Part shown: one piece after another, positions 1 to 7,024 of the stretch
How positions within the stretch are numbered: position 1 is the stretch's first letter
Layout: every line of letters starts with the position of its first letter
Source: an uncultured Bacteroidota bacterium
GTDB lineage: Bacteria; Bacteroidota; Bacteroidia; Bacteroidales; P3
Direction: 5' to 3'
Assembly (NCBI GenBank): GCA_900546465.1
Contig: URCX01000051.1
Location: 1 to 11,967, forward strand
Length of the DNA stretch: 11,967 nt
Position numbers and translations under genes: made by a program
Notes under the pieces: generated by a model
Databases searched by the model: none
Seen by the model: only the letters and a program-made list of their open reading frames with translations
What the model was told of the DNA's origin: nothing

Positions 1-39
1 AGGCGGTCTTAAACCCCTGAATGCTTTTACTCTTGCCAT
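1..39 (-). CDS. Start of a probable DUF1015 family protein (partial)
   Basis: Only the first 13 codons lie in the window. On the minus strand an ATG at 39-37 opens a frame reading MARVKAFRGLRPP, which runs off the left edge. The pattern of a short basic start followed by KAFRGLRPP is the usual N-terminus of DUF1015 proteins, soluble proteins of about 400 residues with no settled function. That family call rests on 13 residues and on memory of the family, so it is tentative. The start is supported by a TAnnTTTG promoter box about 40 bases upstream on the same strand. The gene is divergent from the porW operon, with about 160 bases between the two start codons. Confidence 0.55.
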   Translation of the reverse strand, partial: MARVKAFRGLRPP

Positions 40-77
40 ATTGTTATGTTATTATTCGTTAGTACTGAAATTTGCTG

Positions 78-110
78 CAAATATACCACTATATTTCGGA
101 GTGGAGACAA
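78..110 (-). promoter_or_regulatory. Promoter of the leftward DUF1015-like gene
   Basis: The minus strand reads TATATTTG at 85-78, a match to the Bacteroidota -7 box TAnnTTTG. A TTG that could act as the -33 box lies 22 bases upstream (plus-strand 108-110), slightly further than the usual 19-21. Transcription would start near 70, giving a leader of about 30 bases before the ATG at 39. The -33 box is weak. Confidence 0.5.
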
Positions 111-137
111 GGAATGCGTGTTTTTTCGGGCTGAGGC

Positions 138-168
138 TTTGTTTTTTCGCAGAAATCAAATAAATTTG
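138..168 (+). promoter_or_regulatory. Promoter of the porW operon
   Basis: A TTTG at 138-141 and TAAATTTG at 161-168 are separated by exactly 19 bases, an excellent fit to the Bacteroidota housekeeping promoter (TTTG, about 19 bases, TAnnTTTG). Transcription would start near 175, leaving a leader of only about 25 bases before the porW start. The -33 box overlaps the second copy of a 10-bp direct repeat (119-128 and 140-149), which could be an operator. Confidence 0.7.
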
Positions 169-198
169 CAGTTTGATAGTTATTAAGGAATAAGAACA

Positions 199-2991
199 TT
201 GTCGGATTTGAGAGCTAAATTCATCAATATATTCGTTGCATGCGTGGTCGTGGCTTTGCTTACGGCATGTTCAACGCATAAGGACAAGTGGATAAACAGG
301 CAGTATCACAGCATGGTAGCCCATTATAATGCATGGTGGAACGGAAATCAGGCATTGAAAGAGGGTGTGAAGAGTTTGGAAAAGGCTCACAAGGATAATT
401 TTTCCGAAATACTTCCGATATACAAGCTTGGTACTGCGGAGAATGCAAATGCCATTAAATCGAATACCGAGCGTGCGATAGAGAAAGGAAGCAAGGTCAT
501 AAAGAAACACTCCATGAAGTTCTCGGGTGTGGAGAAAAATCCGCAGATTGACGATGCTTATCTGCTTATAGGCAAGGCTTGTTTCTATTCTCAGGACTAT
601 AAGAGTGCCGCTGCAACATTCTCCCTGATAATGGGGCAATATAAAGATAGGAAAGAGATGTATGAGCCTATGATTTGGCTTGCTCTTACAAATTCAAAGT
701 GCAAAAAATACAGCGAGTGCGACATTCTGCTCGACCAAGTGAAGAATAAGATGGACGAAGGCAAAGCACCGAAAAATCTTAACAACTTTCTCTATACCGT
801 TTATGCCGAAAATGCATTGGCTCAGGGAAAGAACGCATTGGCATTGGAATATTTCAAAAAGCGTAAGTTCACATTTCTCCAACCAAAGCTCAACACAAGA
901 CTTTTATTCATCGAAGGACAGATTTACCAAAAGTCAGGCGATTACGAACAAGCCGGACGCTGCTTCAAGAAAACGGCACGCAGGGCAGGTGATTACGAAA
1001 TGCAGTTTGCCTCCAACCTTAACCTCGCAATGTGTTATGACCCCAAGAAAGGCAACAGCAAATTCATCATCGCACGTCTTGAAAAAATGTTGAACGATAA
1101 GAAAAACACAGAATACAAAGACCGCATTCATTACGCCTTGGGCGAAGTGTATTATAGGGATAAGAATATCGATAGAGCGTGTTTGGAATGGGAAGAATCC
1201 GTTCATAATGCGGCAAGCAGCAGTCCTCAAAAAGTTATATCGGCACTGCGAGCCGCAGATACTTATTTCTCTTTACTCGAAAAATATGAGCGAGCCTATA
1301 TGTATTATGACACAGCCCTTGCCGTCATGTCGAAGGATTATCCTAATCGTGCGGGCATAGAAAGTCGTCAAAAGGTGTTAACCAATCTCGTTCAAGACCT
1401 TCGTTGCGTAGAACGTTGGGACAGTTTGCTTGCAATGAGCGAATTGAGCAAGGAAGAGCTTGACCGCAGAGTGGATTCTTACATCGAGGAATACAAACGT
1501 AAGAAAAAAGAAAAGGAAGAGGAGGAGAAAAAAGCCAAAGCCTTGGCAGCAAGCATGGCAGGCATGACACGTTACGACCAATTCAGCCAAAATAATCGTT
1601 CAAACTGGTATTTCTACAATAATGCAACCGTTCAGGTGGGACAGTTGGAGTTTAAGCGTATTTGGGGAGACCGAAAACTGGAAGACAACTGGCGATTGAG
1701 CCATAAGGATGAGGAGTTTGACTTCGACCAAATGGCTGAAACGCTTGATGAAAACGGCAATCCGATAGATACAAACGCTCTTTCATCATCAGCCAAAGTT
1801 CGAAACAATGACCCCGAATCAAGAGAATATTACACCAAAGACATACCCTACACTCAGGCTCAAAAGGATTCTGCCCATGAAGAGATAGCCGATGCACTTC
1901 TTTCGGCAGGATACATTTATTATCAGGGCTTGAACAACAACCCAAAAGCCGTAGAAACCTTCCTTGACTTGCAAAGACGTTATCCGAGACATCAAAACAT
2001 ACCGCCTTCCTCATATCACCTCTATCGTATCTATGATATAATGGGACAATACCCTAATTCCAATTTCTACAAGAACAAAATCCTTGAAGAATATCCCGAA
2101 AGCGAGTTCGCAATGATGATAAGCAATCCCGAATATTGGAACGAAATTGCGAAATCCGGCTCTTTGGGAGAGAAATTGTACTCCGATGTTTACGCTTTGT
2201 ACAAAAACGATATGTACAAGCAGGCAATCGATGCAGGCAACAGGGCAATAGATACATTGAAATTCGGACCTTACATACCGAAAATTCTTTATGTTCAAGC
2301 CCTTTCCAAAGGCAGATTATACGGCATTGATTCCCTTGCCATGGATTTGACACTCATATTGCACAATCATACCGAGAGTGAAATAGCACCAATAATAGAA
2401 GCACAGTTGCAGCATCTTGCCGCAAGCTATCCCGATGGCAAGATAGATCTTACCTATCACCCCAAACCGAAAGCCGAAGTAAAAGACGATAAAAAGCAGC
2501 AAAGCCAATCGGAAAGCGAGAGCGAAGAAACCAAGCCGGCTGAAGACGTCATGGATGCCGAGATGTTGATGTACAAATTCAAAGACATGCAACATTATTA
2601 TGTCTTTTTATTTGATGATGATAAGATGGACGCCATAGAATTAGACGCAAAGGTGAAGCAATTCAACACTGAAAACTATCCGGACAAGAAACTGCAAACA
2701 ACAAGTATGCTCTTCACCATGACCAAACAAATGATAATCGTAAGGAAATTCCGCAACAGGGAACAAGCCATGGCGTACTATACTTCCATAGCTTCTTTAT
2801 TGAAGAATTACGATGCGAACAATTATACGCACTTTGTAATATCTTTGCAGAACTACCCTACATTCTATAACAGAAAGAACATCGACATTTACGAGAAGTT
2901 CTTCAAGCTCATGTACCTGCCGAAAGACGGAAACGAAAGCACAAACGAACAAGATATGCAACAAAATACGGAAAATCAAGTAAAACAATAG
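199..2991 (+). CDS. porW: PorW/SprE-like TPR lipoprotein of the type IX secretion system
   Basis: This 930-residue protein begins with a lipoprotein signal: a hydrophobic stretch ending LLTAC, so Cys24 would be lipidated and the protein held in the outer membrane or periplasm. The segment after the cysteine (CSTHKDKWINRQYHS, then an alanine/tryptophan-rich stretch and NGNQALKEG) is typical of SprE/PorW, a protein needed for T9SS secretion and, in gliding relatives, motility. The body is helical and TPR-like, interrupted by a charged Lys/Glu segment near 433-448. A Ser/Glu/Lys-rich linker lies near 760-783, and an alpha/beta C-terminal domain near 800-900 might be SPOR-like (my inference). There is no ATG before the signal. 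TTG at 199 is the annotated start, and TTG at 208 gives a more compact signal peptide and is equally possible. It is the first gene of a tight operon under a strong promoter match. Confidence 0.85.
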   Translation: MSDLRAKFINIFVACVVVALLTACSTHKDKWINRQYHSMVAHYNAWWNGNQALKEGVKSLEKAHKDNFSEILPIYKLGTAENANAIKSNTERAIEKGSKVIKKHSMKFSGVEKNPQIDDAYLLIGKACFYSQDYKSAAATFSLIMGQYKDRKEMYEPMIWLALTNSKCKKYSECDILLDQVKNKMDEGKAPKNLNNFLYTVYAENALAQGKNALALEYFKKRKFTFLQPKLNTRLLFIEGQIYQKSGDYEQAGRCFKKTARRAGDYEMQFASNLNLAMCYDPKKGNSKFIIARLEKMLNDKKNTEYKDRIHYALGEVYYRDKNIDRACLEWEESVHNAASSSPQKVISALRAADTYFSLLEKYERAYMYYDTALAVMSKDYPNRAGIESRQKVLTNLVQDLRCVERWDSLLAMSELSKEELDRRVDSYIEEYKRKKKEKEEEEKKAKALAASMAGMTRYDQFSQNNRSNWYFYNNATVQVGQLEFKRIWGDRKLEDNWRLSHKDEEFDFDQMAETLDENGNPIDTNALSSSAKVRNNDPESREYYTKDIPYTQAQKDSAHEEIADALLSAGYIYYQGLNNNPKAVETFLDLQRRYPRHQNIPPSSYHLYRIYDIMGQYPNSNFYKNKILEEYPESEFAMMISNPEYWNEIAKSGSLGEKLYSDVYALYKNDMYKQAIDAGNRAIDTLKFGPYIPKILYVQALSKGRLYGIDSLAMDLTLILHNHTESEIAPIIEAQLQHLAASYPDGKIDLTYHPKPKAEVKDDKKQQSQSESESEETKPAEDVMDAEMLMYKFKDMQHYYVFLFDDDKMDAIELDAKVKQFNTENYPDKKLQTTSMLFTMTKQMIIVRKFRNREQAMAYYTSIASLLKNYDANNYTHFVISLQNYPTFYNRKNIDIYEKFFKLMYLPKDGNESTNEQDMQQNTENQVKQ

Positions 2992-3008
2992 AAAACAATT
3001 ATTGCAAT

Positions 3009-3395
3009 ATGGTAAATCACGAACAAAACGAGCAGTTCAACGTCATCAGTAAAGGAACCTCAATCAAAGGAGACGTTGTTTCGGACGGCGATATGAGAGT
3101 TGACGGAACAATAAACGGCAACTTGATTGTCAAAGGCAAATTATTTATGGGGCAGACCGGTTATATCAAAGGCACAATCGAAAGTCGCGATGCCGAATTG
3201 GCAGGCAACATAGAGGGCAATATCAAAGTCGCAGGGCTTTTGGCACTGCTCAAAACCTCGGACATAAAAGGCGATTTGCTCATCGGTCAGCTCTCCATAG
3301 AACCCGGAGCCCAATTCTCCGGTCATTGCAGCATGGGAGATGAGGCACGAACACAATATTCCTCTGCTTCCGAGGAGCAGTACACCGCAGAATAA
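3009..3395 (+). CDS. Bactofilin family polymer-forming cytoskeletal protein
   Basis: This 128-residue protein has the bactofilin (DUF583/CcmA) fold signature. From about residue 10 to 105 there are short repeating strands with regularly spaced glycines and hydrophobics, such as GTSIKGDVVSDGDMRVDGTI, then further GxI/GxL turns, as expected for a right-handed beta-helix. It has no signal peptide and flexible polar tails at both ends, which is normal for the family. Bactofilins self-assemble into filaments without nucleotide, often at the inner face of the membrane, and act in cell shape or in placing other machinery. It starts 17 bases after porW and is followed 6 bases later by atpZ, so it is clearly in the operon. 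Its cargo here is unknown. An association with the T9SS protein upstream is suggested only by position. Confidence 0.9.
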   Translation: MVNHEQNEQFNVISKGTSIKGDVVSDGDMRVDGTINGNLIVKGKLFMGQTGYIKGTIESRDAELAGNIEGNIKVAGLLALLKTSDIKGDLLIGQLSIEPGAQFSGHCSMGDEARTQYSSASEEQYTAE

Positions 3396-3401
3396 GATGT
3401 A

Positions 3402-3590
3402 ATGAAAGAGTACGGCAAATATTCAGCCATAGCCTTTGAACTCCTCGTCATAATCTTTGCAGGAGTTTATGCAGGCTGGAAATTGGACACCTATATACCA
3501 AAAACAAAACCTCTCTTCACCGTAACGCTCAGCCTTTTGTCCATAGCCGTGGGGCTGTACGCCACCTTGAAGAAACTAACAAAAAAATAG
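3402..3590 (+). CDS. atpZ: AtpZ/AtpI family membrane protein
   Basis: This 62-residue protein has two predicted membrane helices (about residues 7-27 and 37-56) joined by a short polar turn containing KLDTYIPKTKP. That matches the AtpZ/ATPase_gene1 family, small proteins encoded before F-type ATP synthase operons and linked to assembly of the c-ring or to Mg2+/Ca2+ transport. The motif GVYAGWKLD in the first helix, a Gly-rich helix ending in a conserved charged residue, is characteristic. It lies between the bactofilin gene and an AtpI-like gene with gaps of 6 and 2 bases. No ATP synthase subunit gene follows within the window, so its partner must be encoded elsewhere or be absent. Confidence 0.8.
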   Translation: MKEYGKYSAIAFELLVIIFAGVYAGWKLDTYIPKTKPLFTVTLSLLSIAVGLYATLKKLTKK

Positions 3591-3592
3591 AT

Positions 3593-4033
3593 ATGCAAAA
3601 ACACCCATTGGCAGCTTACTTTTCAAAATTGAGTATCTTCGCAATATGCGTATGCTTTGTCTATTTATTCGCAGCACTCGCGCTGCCGAAAGAATTTTTC
3701 AGTCAAAACATACCATATTACGTAATCATGTTCTATGCCCTCACCGCCCTTTCATATTTGGCTCTCTATTTCTTGCCGCGAAAAAGGAAAGTGAACTTCG
3801 TACACATCTTTCTGATAAGCAAACTGCTCAAATTCCTAATCTATATAGGCGTTTTGGCATTGGTATATCTTTTCGGAGTGGAAACACAAGCCAAATTCGC
3901 AGTAAGTTATTTCATACTCTTTCTGCTTTTCCTTGTATTCGATACCGTAACCACCAATCGACTCTCGCGAAAGGAAGCAGAACGCGAAAAAGAAGAAGCA
4001 AAACAACAATCAAAAGCAAACGACAATGAATAA
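3593..4033 (+). CDS. Four-helix AtpI-like membrane protein
   Basis: This 146-residue protein has four predicted membrane helices at roughly residues 9-30, 41-61, 72-93 and 101-119, followed by a strongly charged cytoplasmic tail rich in Glu, Lys and Arg (about 122-146). Helix pattern, size and position directly after atpZ match the hypothetical protein that in many Bacteroidota lies between atpZ and atpB, which is regarded as AtpI-like. I recognise no catalytic motif. It starts 2 bases after atpZ and its end overlaps the next gene by 8 bases, so translation is probably coupled. The assignment rests more on gene order and topology than on sequence. Confidence 0.6.
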   Translation: MQKHPLAAYFSKLSIFAICVCFVYLFAALALPKEFFSQNIPYYVIMFYALTALSYLALYFLPRKRKVNFVHIFLISKLLKFLIYIGVLALVYLFGVETQAKFAVSYFILFLLFLVFDTVTTNRLSRKEAEREKEEAKQQSKANDNE

Positions 4034-4415
4034 AAAAAACATATTGAAAGCCCTATCGATACTTTTACCGATCAGCCTCTTGTTTTCATGTCAGGAGGAA
4101 ATAGAAGAGAACGACCTTCTTGAAGGAAAATGGAGAGAAAGCAGTGTTTTGAGCAATGAAGATGCCGAAGATTGTGAAAAACAATCCTATATGGAATTTT
4201 CAAAATACACTTATGAAGCCAAAGAACGCAAACAAGTAATCGTCAATAAATGTTCCGGTGATATAATCACAAATGCCTATTCCCTGAAAGGGGATACCAT
4301 CATCACCGTTGATGATAAGCAGATAACCAAACGCTATATCATACGAACATTAGACCAAACGAAATTGACCTACATAGATAAAGACGGTATTTCATACACA
4401 TATCTTCGCTGGTAA
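4026..4415 (+). CDS. Small lipoprotein, possibly lipocalin-like
   Basis: This 129-residue protein has a clear lipoprotein signal: basic NKKNILK, a hydrophobic core and the lipobox LLFSC, so Cys22 would be lipidated. The mature part begins with a flexible acidic stretch (QEEIEEND) that may work as a surface-export signal, since Bacteroidota surface lipoproteins often carry acidic residues just after the cysteine. It then has LLEGKWRESSV followed by alternating beta-strand-like segments ending TYLRW, which resembles the lipocalin-like lipoproteins common in Bacteroidota. Cys50 and Cys76 could form a disulfide. The start overlaps the end of the AtpI-like gene by 8 bases. No function can be assigned. 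This gene sits where atpB would be expected in related operons. Confidence 0.7.
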   Translation: MNKKNILKALSILLPISLLFSCQEEIEENDLLEGKWRESSVLSNEDAEDCEKQSYMEFSKYTYEAKERKQVIVNKCSGDIITNAYSLKGDTIITVDDKQITKRYIIRTLDQTKLTYIDKDGISYTYLRW

Positions 4416-4417
4416 GC

Positions 4418-4849
4418 ATGCTTCAACATTCCGGACTGTGGGGACTGTTCATCGGCAGCTTTCTTGCCTCCACCATACTGCCCTTTCCGAGTGAAGCCCT
4501 GCTGTTGGGCAATATCGCATTAGGCAATAATGTATGGCTGTGCGTTATTCTGGCAGGTATAGGCAATACATTGGGCGGCATGACCTCCTATTGCCTCGGT
4601 CGTCTCGGCAAATGGCAATGGTTGGAAAAGTGGTTCAAGGTAAAGAAAGAGAAAATCCTCACCGTACAACAAAAGATAAACCGATACAAATCCATAGCTG
4701 CCTTTTTCTCATGGCTGCCCATAGTCGGCGACCTTATAGCCATCACATTGGGCTTTATGAAAATATCCCCATGGAAAAGTTGCCTTTATATGGCAGTGGG
4801 ACGCTTTGCCCGTTTCGCCGCAGTCGGCGGATTAGTCAAGCTCTTTTGA
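4418..4849 (+). CDS. YqaA/DedA-type (SNARE-associated family) membrane protein
   Basis: This 143-residue membrane protein belongs to the short YqaA branch of the DedA/VTT superfamily. The motif FLASTILPFPSEALL at residues 15-29 is the re-entrant segment with the conserved Pro-x-Pro-(S/T)-Glu. The stretch GIGNTLGGMTSYCLGRLG at 47-64 is the typical second motif. WLPIVGDLIAITLGF at 99-113 is the second re-entrant loop, and VGRFARFAAV follows near 127-136. Members are implicated in lipid flipping or membrane homeostasis, but the substrate of this branch is not settled. It starts 2 bases after the lipoprotein gene and ends the rightward operon. The next gene is convergent, with 35 bases between the two stop codons and no clear intrinsic terminator in the gap. 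Confidence 0.85.
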   Translation: MLQHSGLWGLFIGSFLASTILPFPSEALLLGNIALGNNVWLCVILAGIGNTLGGMTSYCLGRLGKWQWLEKWFKVKKEKILTVQQKINRYKSIAAFFSWLPIVGDLIAITLGFMKISPWKSCLYMAVGRFARFAAVGGLVKLF

Positions 4850-4884
4850 GGCAGTATTATATGGATTCGGTTTTAATATTCTTT

Positions 4885-6102
4885 TTATGGTAAAGAGCAA
4901 AAGCCTCTTCCCACCACAGCCAGACCGCCTGCAGCCGTTTCCTTATAGAGAGAAGGCAGGTCTTTACCCGTCTGCTTCATGGTTTCTACCACCTTATCAA
5001 AGGAAATGATGTGTTTGCCGTCCGACATCATGGCATAAAGATTGGCATCCAAGGCTCTCAGAGCCGCAAAAGCATTACGCTCTATGCAAGGCACCTGCAC
5101 CAAACCGCAAACAGGGTCGCAAGTCAAACCCAAATGATGTTCCAAACCAATCTCTGCCGCATATTCTATCTGTTGGGGAGTACCTCCGAAAAGTTGGTTC
5201 GCCGCCGCTGCAGCCATGGAGCAAGCCGAACCCACCTCTCCCTGACAACCCACCTCCGCACCCGAAATTGAAGCATTTTGTTTAATCACCGTACCGATCA
5301 AACCTGCCGTTGCAAGAGAGCGAATGATTTGTTTATCCGTAAATTCGTGTTCCGTATTCAAATGATAAAGCACAGCCGGCACAACGCCGCACGAACCGCA
5401 GGTAGGAGCCGTTACAATAAGCCCGCCTGCCGCATTCTGTTCCGAAACGGCAAGGGCATACGACTGAACGAAACAACGACCCCTTAAAGAAGGCTTGTAA
5501 CTCCTTGCCTTGGTATAGTAAGACATTGCCTTGCGTCTCAAACGCAGTCCACCCGGAAGAACACCCTCCTCATTAAGTCCCTCTTCCACGGATTGCTTCA
5601 TAACGCTCAATACCTCCATAAGGTAATCCCAAATCTCATGCCCCTCAAACTCCTGCACATATTCCCAGAAAGTCAAACCATTCTCGTCCAAATACTTCAA
5701 TACATCACCAAGACTGTGATGCGGATACACATTTCTTACCTCCGACTCCTCATGCACCTCTTCCTGAATAATCTTTCCGCCACCTATGCTGTAAATCACA
5801 CGTCTGCCAATGCTCTCACCCGAAGCGTCAAAAGCCTCGAAACACATCGCATTGGGGTGAAGAGCCAAGAAAGTATCAGCTTTCCATATTATCTTGGTTC
5901 TTTCCCTGCCCAAAACATCAATCACAGCCTTATCCGTCAAGTGTCCCTTACCCGTAGCGGCAAGCGAGCCGAAGAGAGTAACCTCAAATCGTGCTGCATC
6001 GGGATAAGCTTTCAAAAACAATTCCGAAGCCTTCCTCGGAGCCATGGTATGGGAACTCGAAGGACCGAAACCGATTCTGAATATCTCTTTTATGCTTTCC
6101 AT
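4885..6102 (-). CDS. sdaA: L-serine dehydratase, iron-sulfur dependent, single chain
   Basis: This enzyme deaminates L-serine to pyruvate and ammonia. The 405-residue protein joins the beta domain (about 1-130) and alpha domain (about 150-400) in one chain. The N-terminal motif GFGPSSSHTMAP (11-22) is the substrate-binding signature, and the alpha domain carries TAPTCGSCGVVPA (231-243). Cys286 (in GCQGE), Cys328 (in TCDPVCG) and Cys339 (in VPCIERNA) have spacings of 42 and 11, the same as the [4Fe-4S] ligands Cys343, 385 and 396 of the Legionella enzyme, so the cluster site is intact. Near the C-terminus, KETAAGGLAV is followed by Cys402 three residues before the end. The ATG at 6102 is well placed before the conserved start. 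It has its own promoter and points towards the porW operon. Confidence 0.95.
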   Translation of the reverse strand: MESIKEIFRIGFGPSSSHTMAPRKASELFLKAYPDAARFEVTLFGSLAATGKGHLTDKAVIDVLGRERTKIIWKADTFLALHPNAMCFEAFDASGESIGRRVIYSIGGGKIIQEEVHEESEVRNVYPHHSLGDVLKYLDENGLTFWEYVQEFEGHEIWDYLMEVLSVMKQSVEEGLNEEGVLPGGLRLRRKAMSYYTKARSYKPSLRGRCFVQSYALAVSEQNAAGGLIVTAPTCGSCGVVPAVLYHLNTEHEFTDKQIIRSLATAGLIGTVIKQNASISGAEVGCQGEVGSACSMAAAAANQLFGGTPQQIEYAAEIGLEHHLGLTCDPVCGLVQVPCIERNAFAALRALDANLYAMMSDGKHIISFDKVVETMKQTGKDLPSLYKETAAGGLAVVGRGFCSLP

Positions 6103-6106
6103 TTCT

Positions 6107-6146
6107 ATTGATTTAAGTACACAAAACCAAACTTCTCCAAATCAAT
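6107..6146 (-). promoter_or_regulatory. Inverted repeat in the sdaA leader next to the start codon
   Basis: ATTGATTT (6107-6114) and AAATCAAT (6139-6146) are perfect 8-bp complements separated by 24 bases. In the sdaA mRNA this places one arm about 4 bases upstream of the ATG, over the ribosome-binding region. It could be a hairpin controlling translation or an operator. The arms are AT-rich, so chance is possible. Confidence 0.3.
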
Positions 6147-6224
6147 TCGGTTGAAAAAACGGCGAATGACAAAGACCGAAAGCCTCATAAGCCCGATAAC
6201 ACTAAACGCCATCTTCAACGAAGA

Positions 6225-6254
6225 CAAAATTACAGAGATTTTCCGTAATGCAAA
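6225..6254 (-). promoter_or_regulatory. Promoter of sdaA
   Basis: On the minus strand TTTG (plus-strand 6251-6254) is followed 18 bases later by TAATTTTG (6232-6225), a close match to the Bacteroidota -33 and -7 boxes. Transcription would begin near 6218, giving a leader of about 115 bases before the sdaA start. The leader contains an 8-bp inverted repeat next to the start codon. Confidence 0.65.
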
Positions 6255-6299
6255 TACCATTCCGATAATTTTTGCAGCCCAAAAGAAAATGCACACATT

Positions 6300-6353
6300 G
6301 ATAAGCATTTAGCATAACGCCATTTGAGGAAAATAAATCGCCGAAAGAATTTT
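6300..6353. repeat. Left copy of a 54/55-bp direct repeat flanking the Septu cassette
   Basis: This stretch (starting GATAAGCATTTAGCATAACG and ending CGCCGAAAGAATTTT) matches 8373-8427 in the same orientation. In the 47-base core (6307-6353 against 8381-8427) there are only two differences, A/G at 6314 and A/G at 6327. The outer part adds one substitution and one single-base gap. It lies between the sdaA promoter and the end of ptuB. Confidence 0.9.
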
Positions 6354-6400
6354 TGCTCTTGCTTATCAGTTGAAATGCTATTTGATTTTATAGTGATAGT

Positions 6401-7024
6401 TTAATCGTCTATTTGCGATAATTCGTACTCTATGGCACTTACGAAACCATCTTCTGCGAGTATTGCAAGGATTGCCTCTTTATTATAGTTGTTCTCCATA
6501 TAACATCTAACGTTTTCCATTTGCCTTTTCCTACGTTCTTTCAAAGAGTTTGCGTTCAGATTGAATAACTCGATTGTTTTTTGGGCTTTTATGTCTTGGC
6601 TGTCCGATGGCTCTATCGTTCCATCGGCAGAAAACCTGAATCTGTTTTCAAATTCGTCCCTCACGGGATTGAGAATGTTGGTATAGCAGCATTCGGACTT
6701 GTTGTAATCATTTCTTTTGACATGTTTATCTTTGTAATCCGCACCAAAATGAGAATCTTTGACTGCCGCAATCATATTATTCCAACAGAAAGTCAAATCG
6801 GGAGCGAAATCTCTTTTGATGTAGTGGTCGATGTGCCTGTTGTCTTTCGTCAAATAAATTTCCGTATAACCGCAAAGGCAGGCTTGGTCTTCAATACATT
6901 GTTGCAAACAATCATTATATACATGACGGTTTGCCTCATAATGAATTTCTTCCCACTTCTTATGCTTCGCTTTGTTGAATGAGCGAAGAGATTGCGGCTC
7001 TTCGGATTTATTGATTTGTCTCAT
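6401..7024 (-). CDS. ptuB: PtuB-like HNH nuclease of a Septu defence system
   Basis: This 207-residue protein matches the TIGR02646/PtuB type of HNH nuclease. A Cys-rich turn ACLCGYTE (48-55) is followed by the core HIDHYIKR (64-71), with His64 and His67 as likely metal or catalytic residues. WNNMIAA (81-87) supplies the conserved Asn. CCYTNILNPVRDEFENRFRF (112-131) is the usual metal-site cysteine and conserved C-terminal block of the family. PtuB acts with the ATPase PtuA. In known Septu systems the pair blocks phage by nucleic-acid cleavage when PtuA is triggered. Its ATG (7024) overlaps the end of ptuA by 17 bases, showing coupled translation. No reverse transcriptase is encoded nearby, so this is stand-alone Septu and not the PtuAB effector of a retron. 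Confidence 0.85.
   Translation of the reverse strand: MRQINKSEEPQSLRSFNKAKHKKWEEIHYEANRHVYNDCLQQCIEDQACLCGYTEIYLTKDNRHIDHYIKRDFAPDLTFCWNNMIAAVKDSHFGADYKDKHVKRNDYNKSECCYTNILNPVRDEFENRFRFSADGTIEPSDSQDIKAQKTIELFNLNANSLKERRKRQMENVRCYMENNYNKEAILAILAEDGFVSAIEYELSQIDD

Noticed and set aside
4848..4909. A bidirectional terminator between the YqaA gene and sdaA
   Set aside because: GAGGC (4848-4852) and GCCTC (4903-4907) can pair, but they are 50 bases apart, overlap both coding ends and have no adjoining T-run.
5593..6111. A 172-codon plus-strand open frame
   Set aside because: It lies wholly opposite the strongly supported sdaA gene, and its translation has no recognisable domain.
6105..6308. A 67-residue hydrophobic minus-strand frame just upstream of sdaA
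   Set aside because: It spans the well-matched sdaA promoter and would start inside the left direct repeat. It has no recognisable family or start signal, so it is probably a chance frame.
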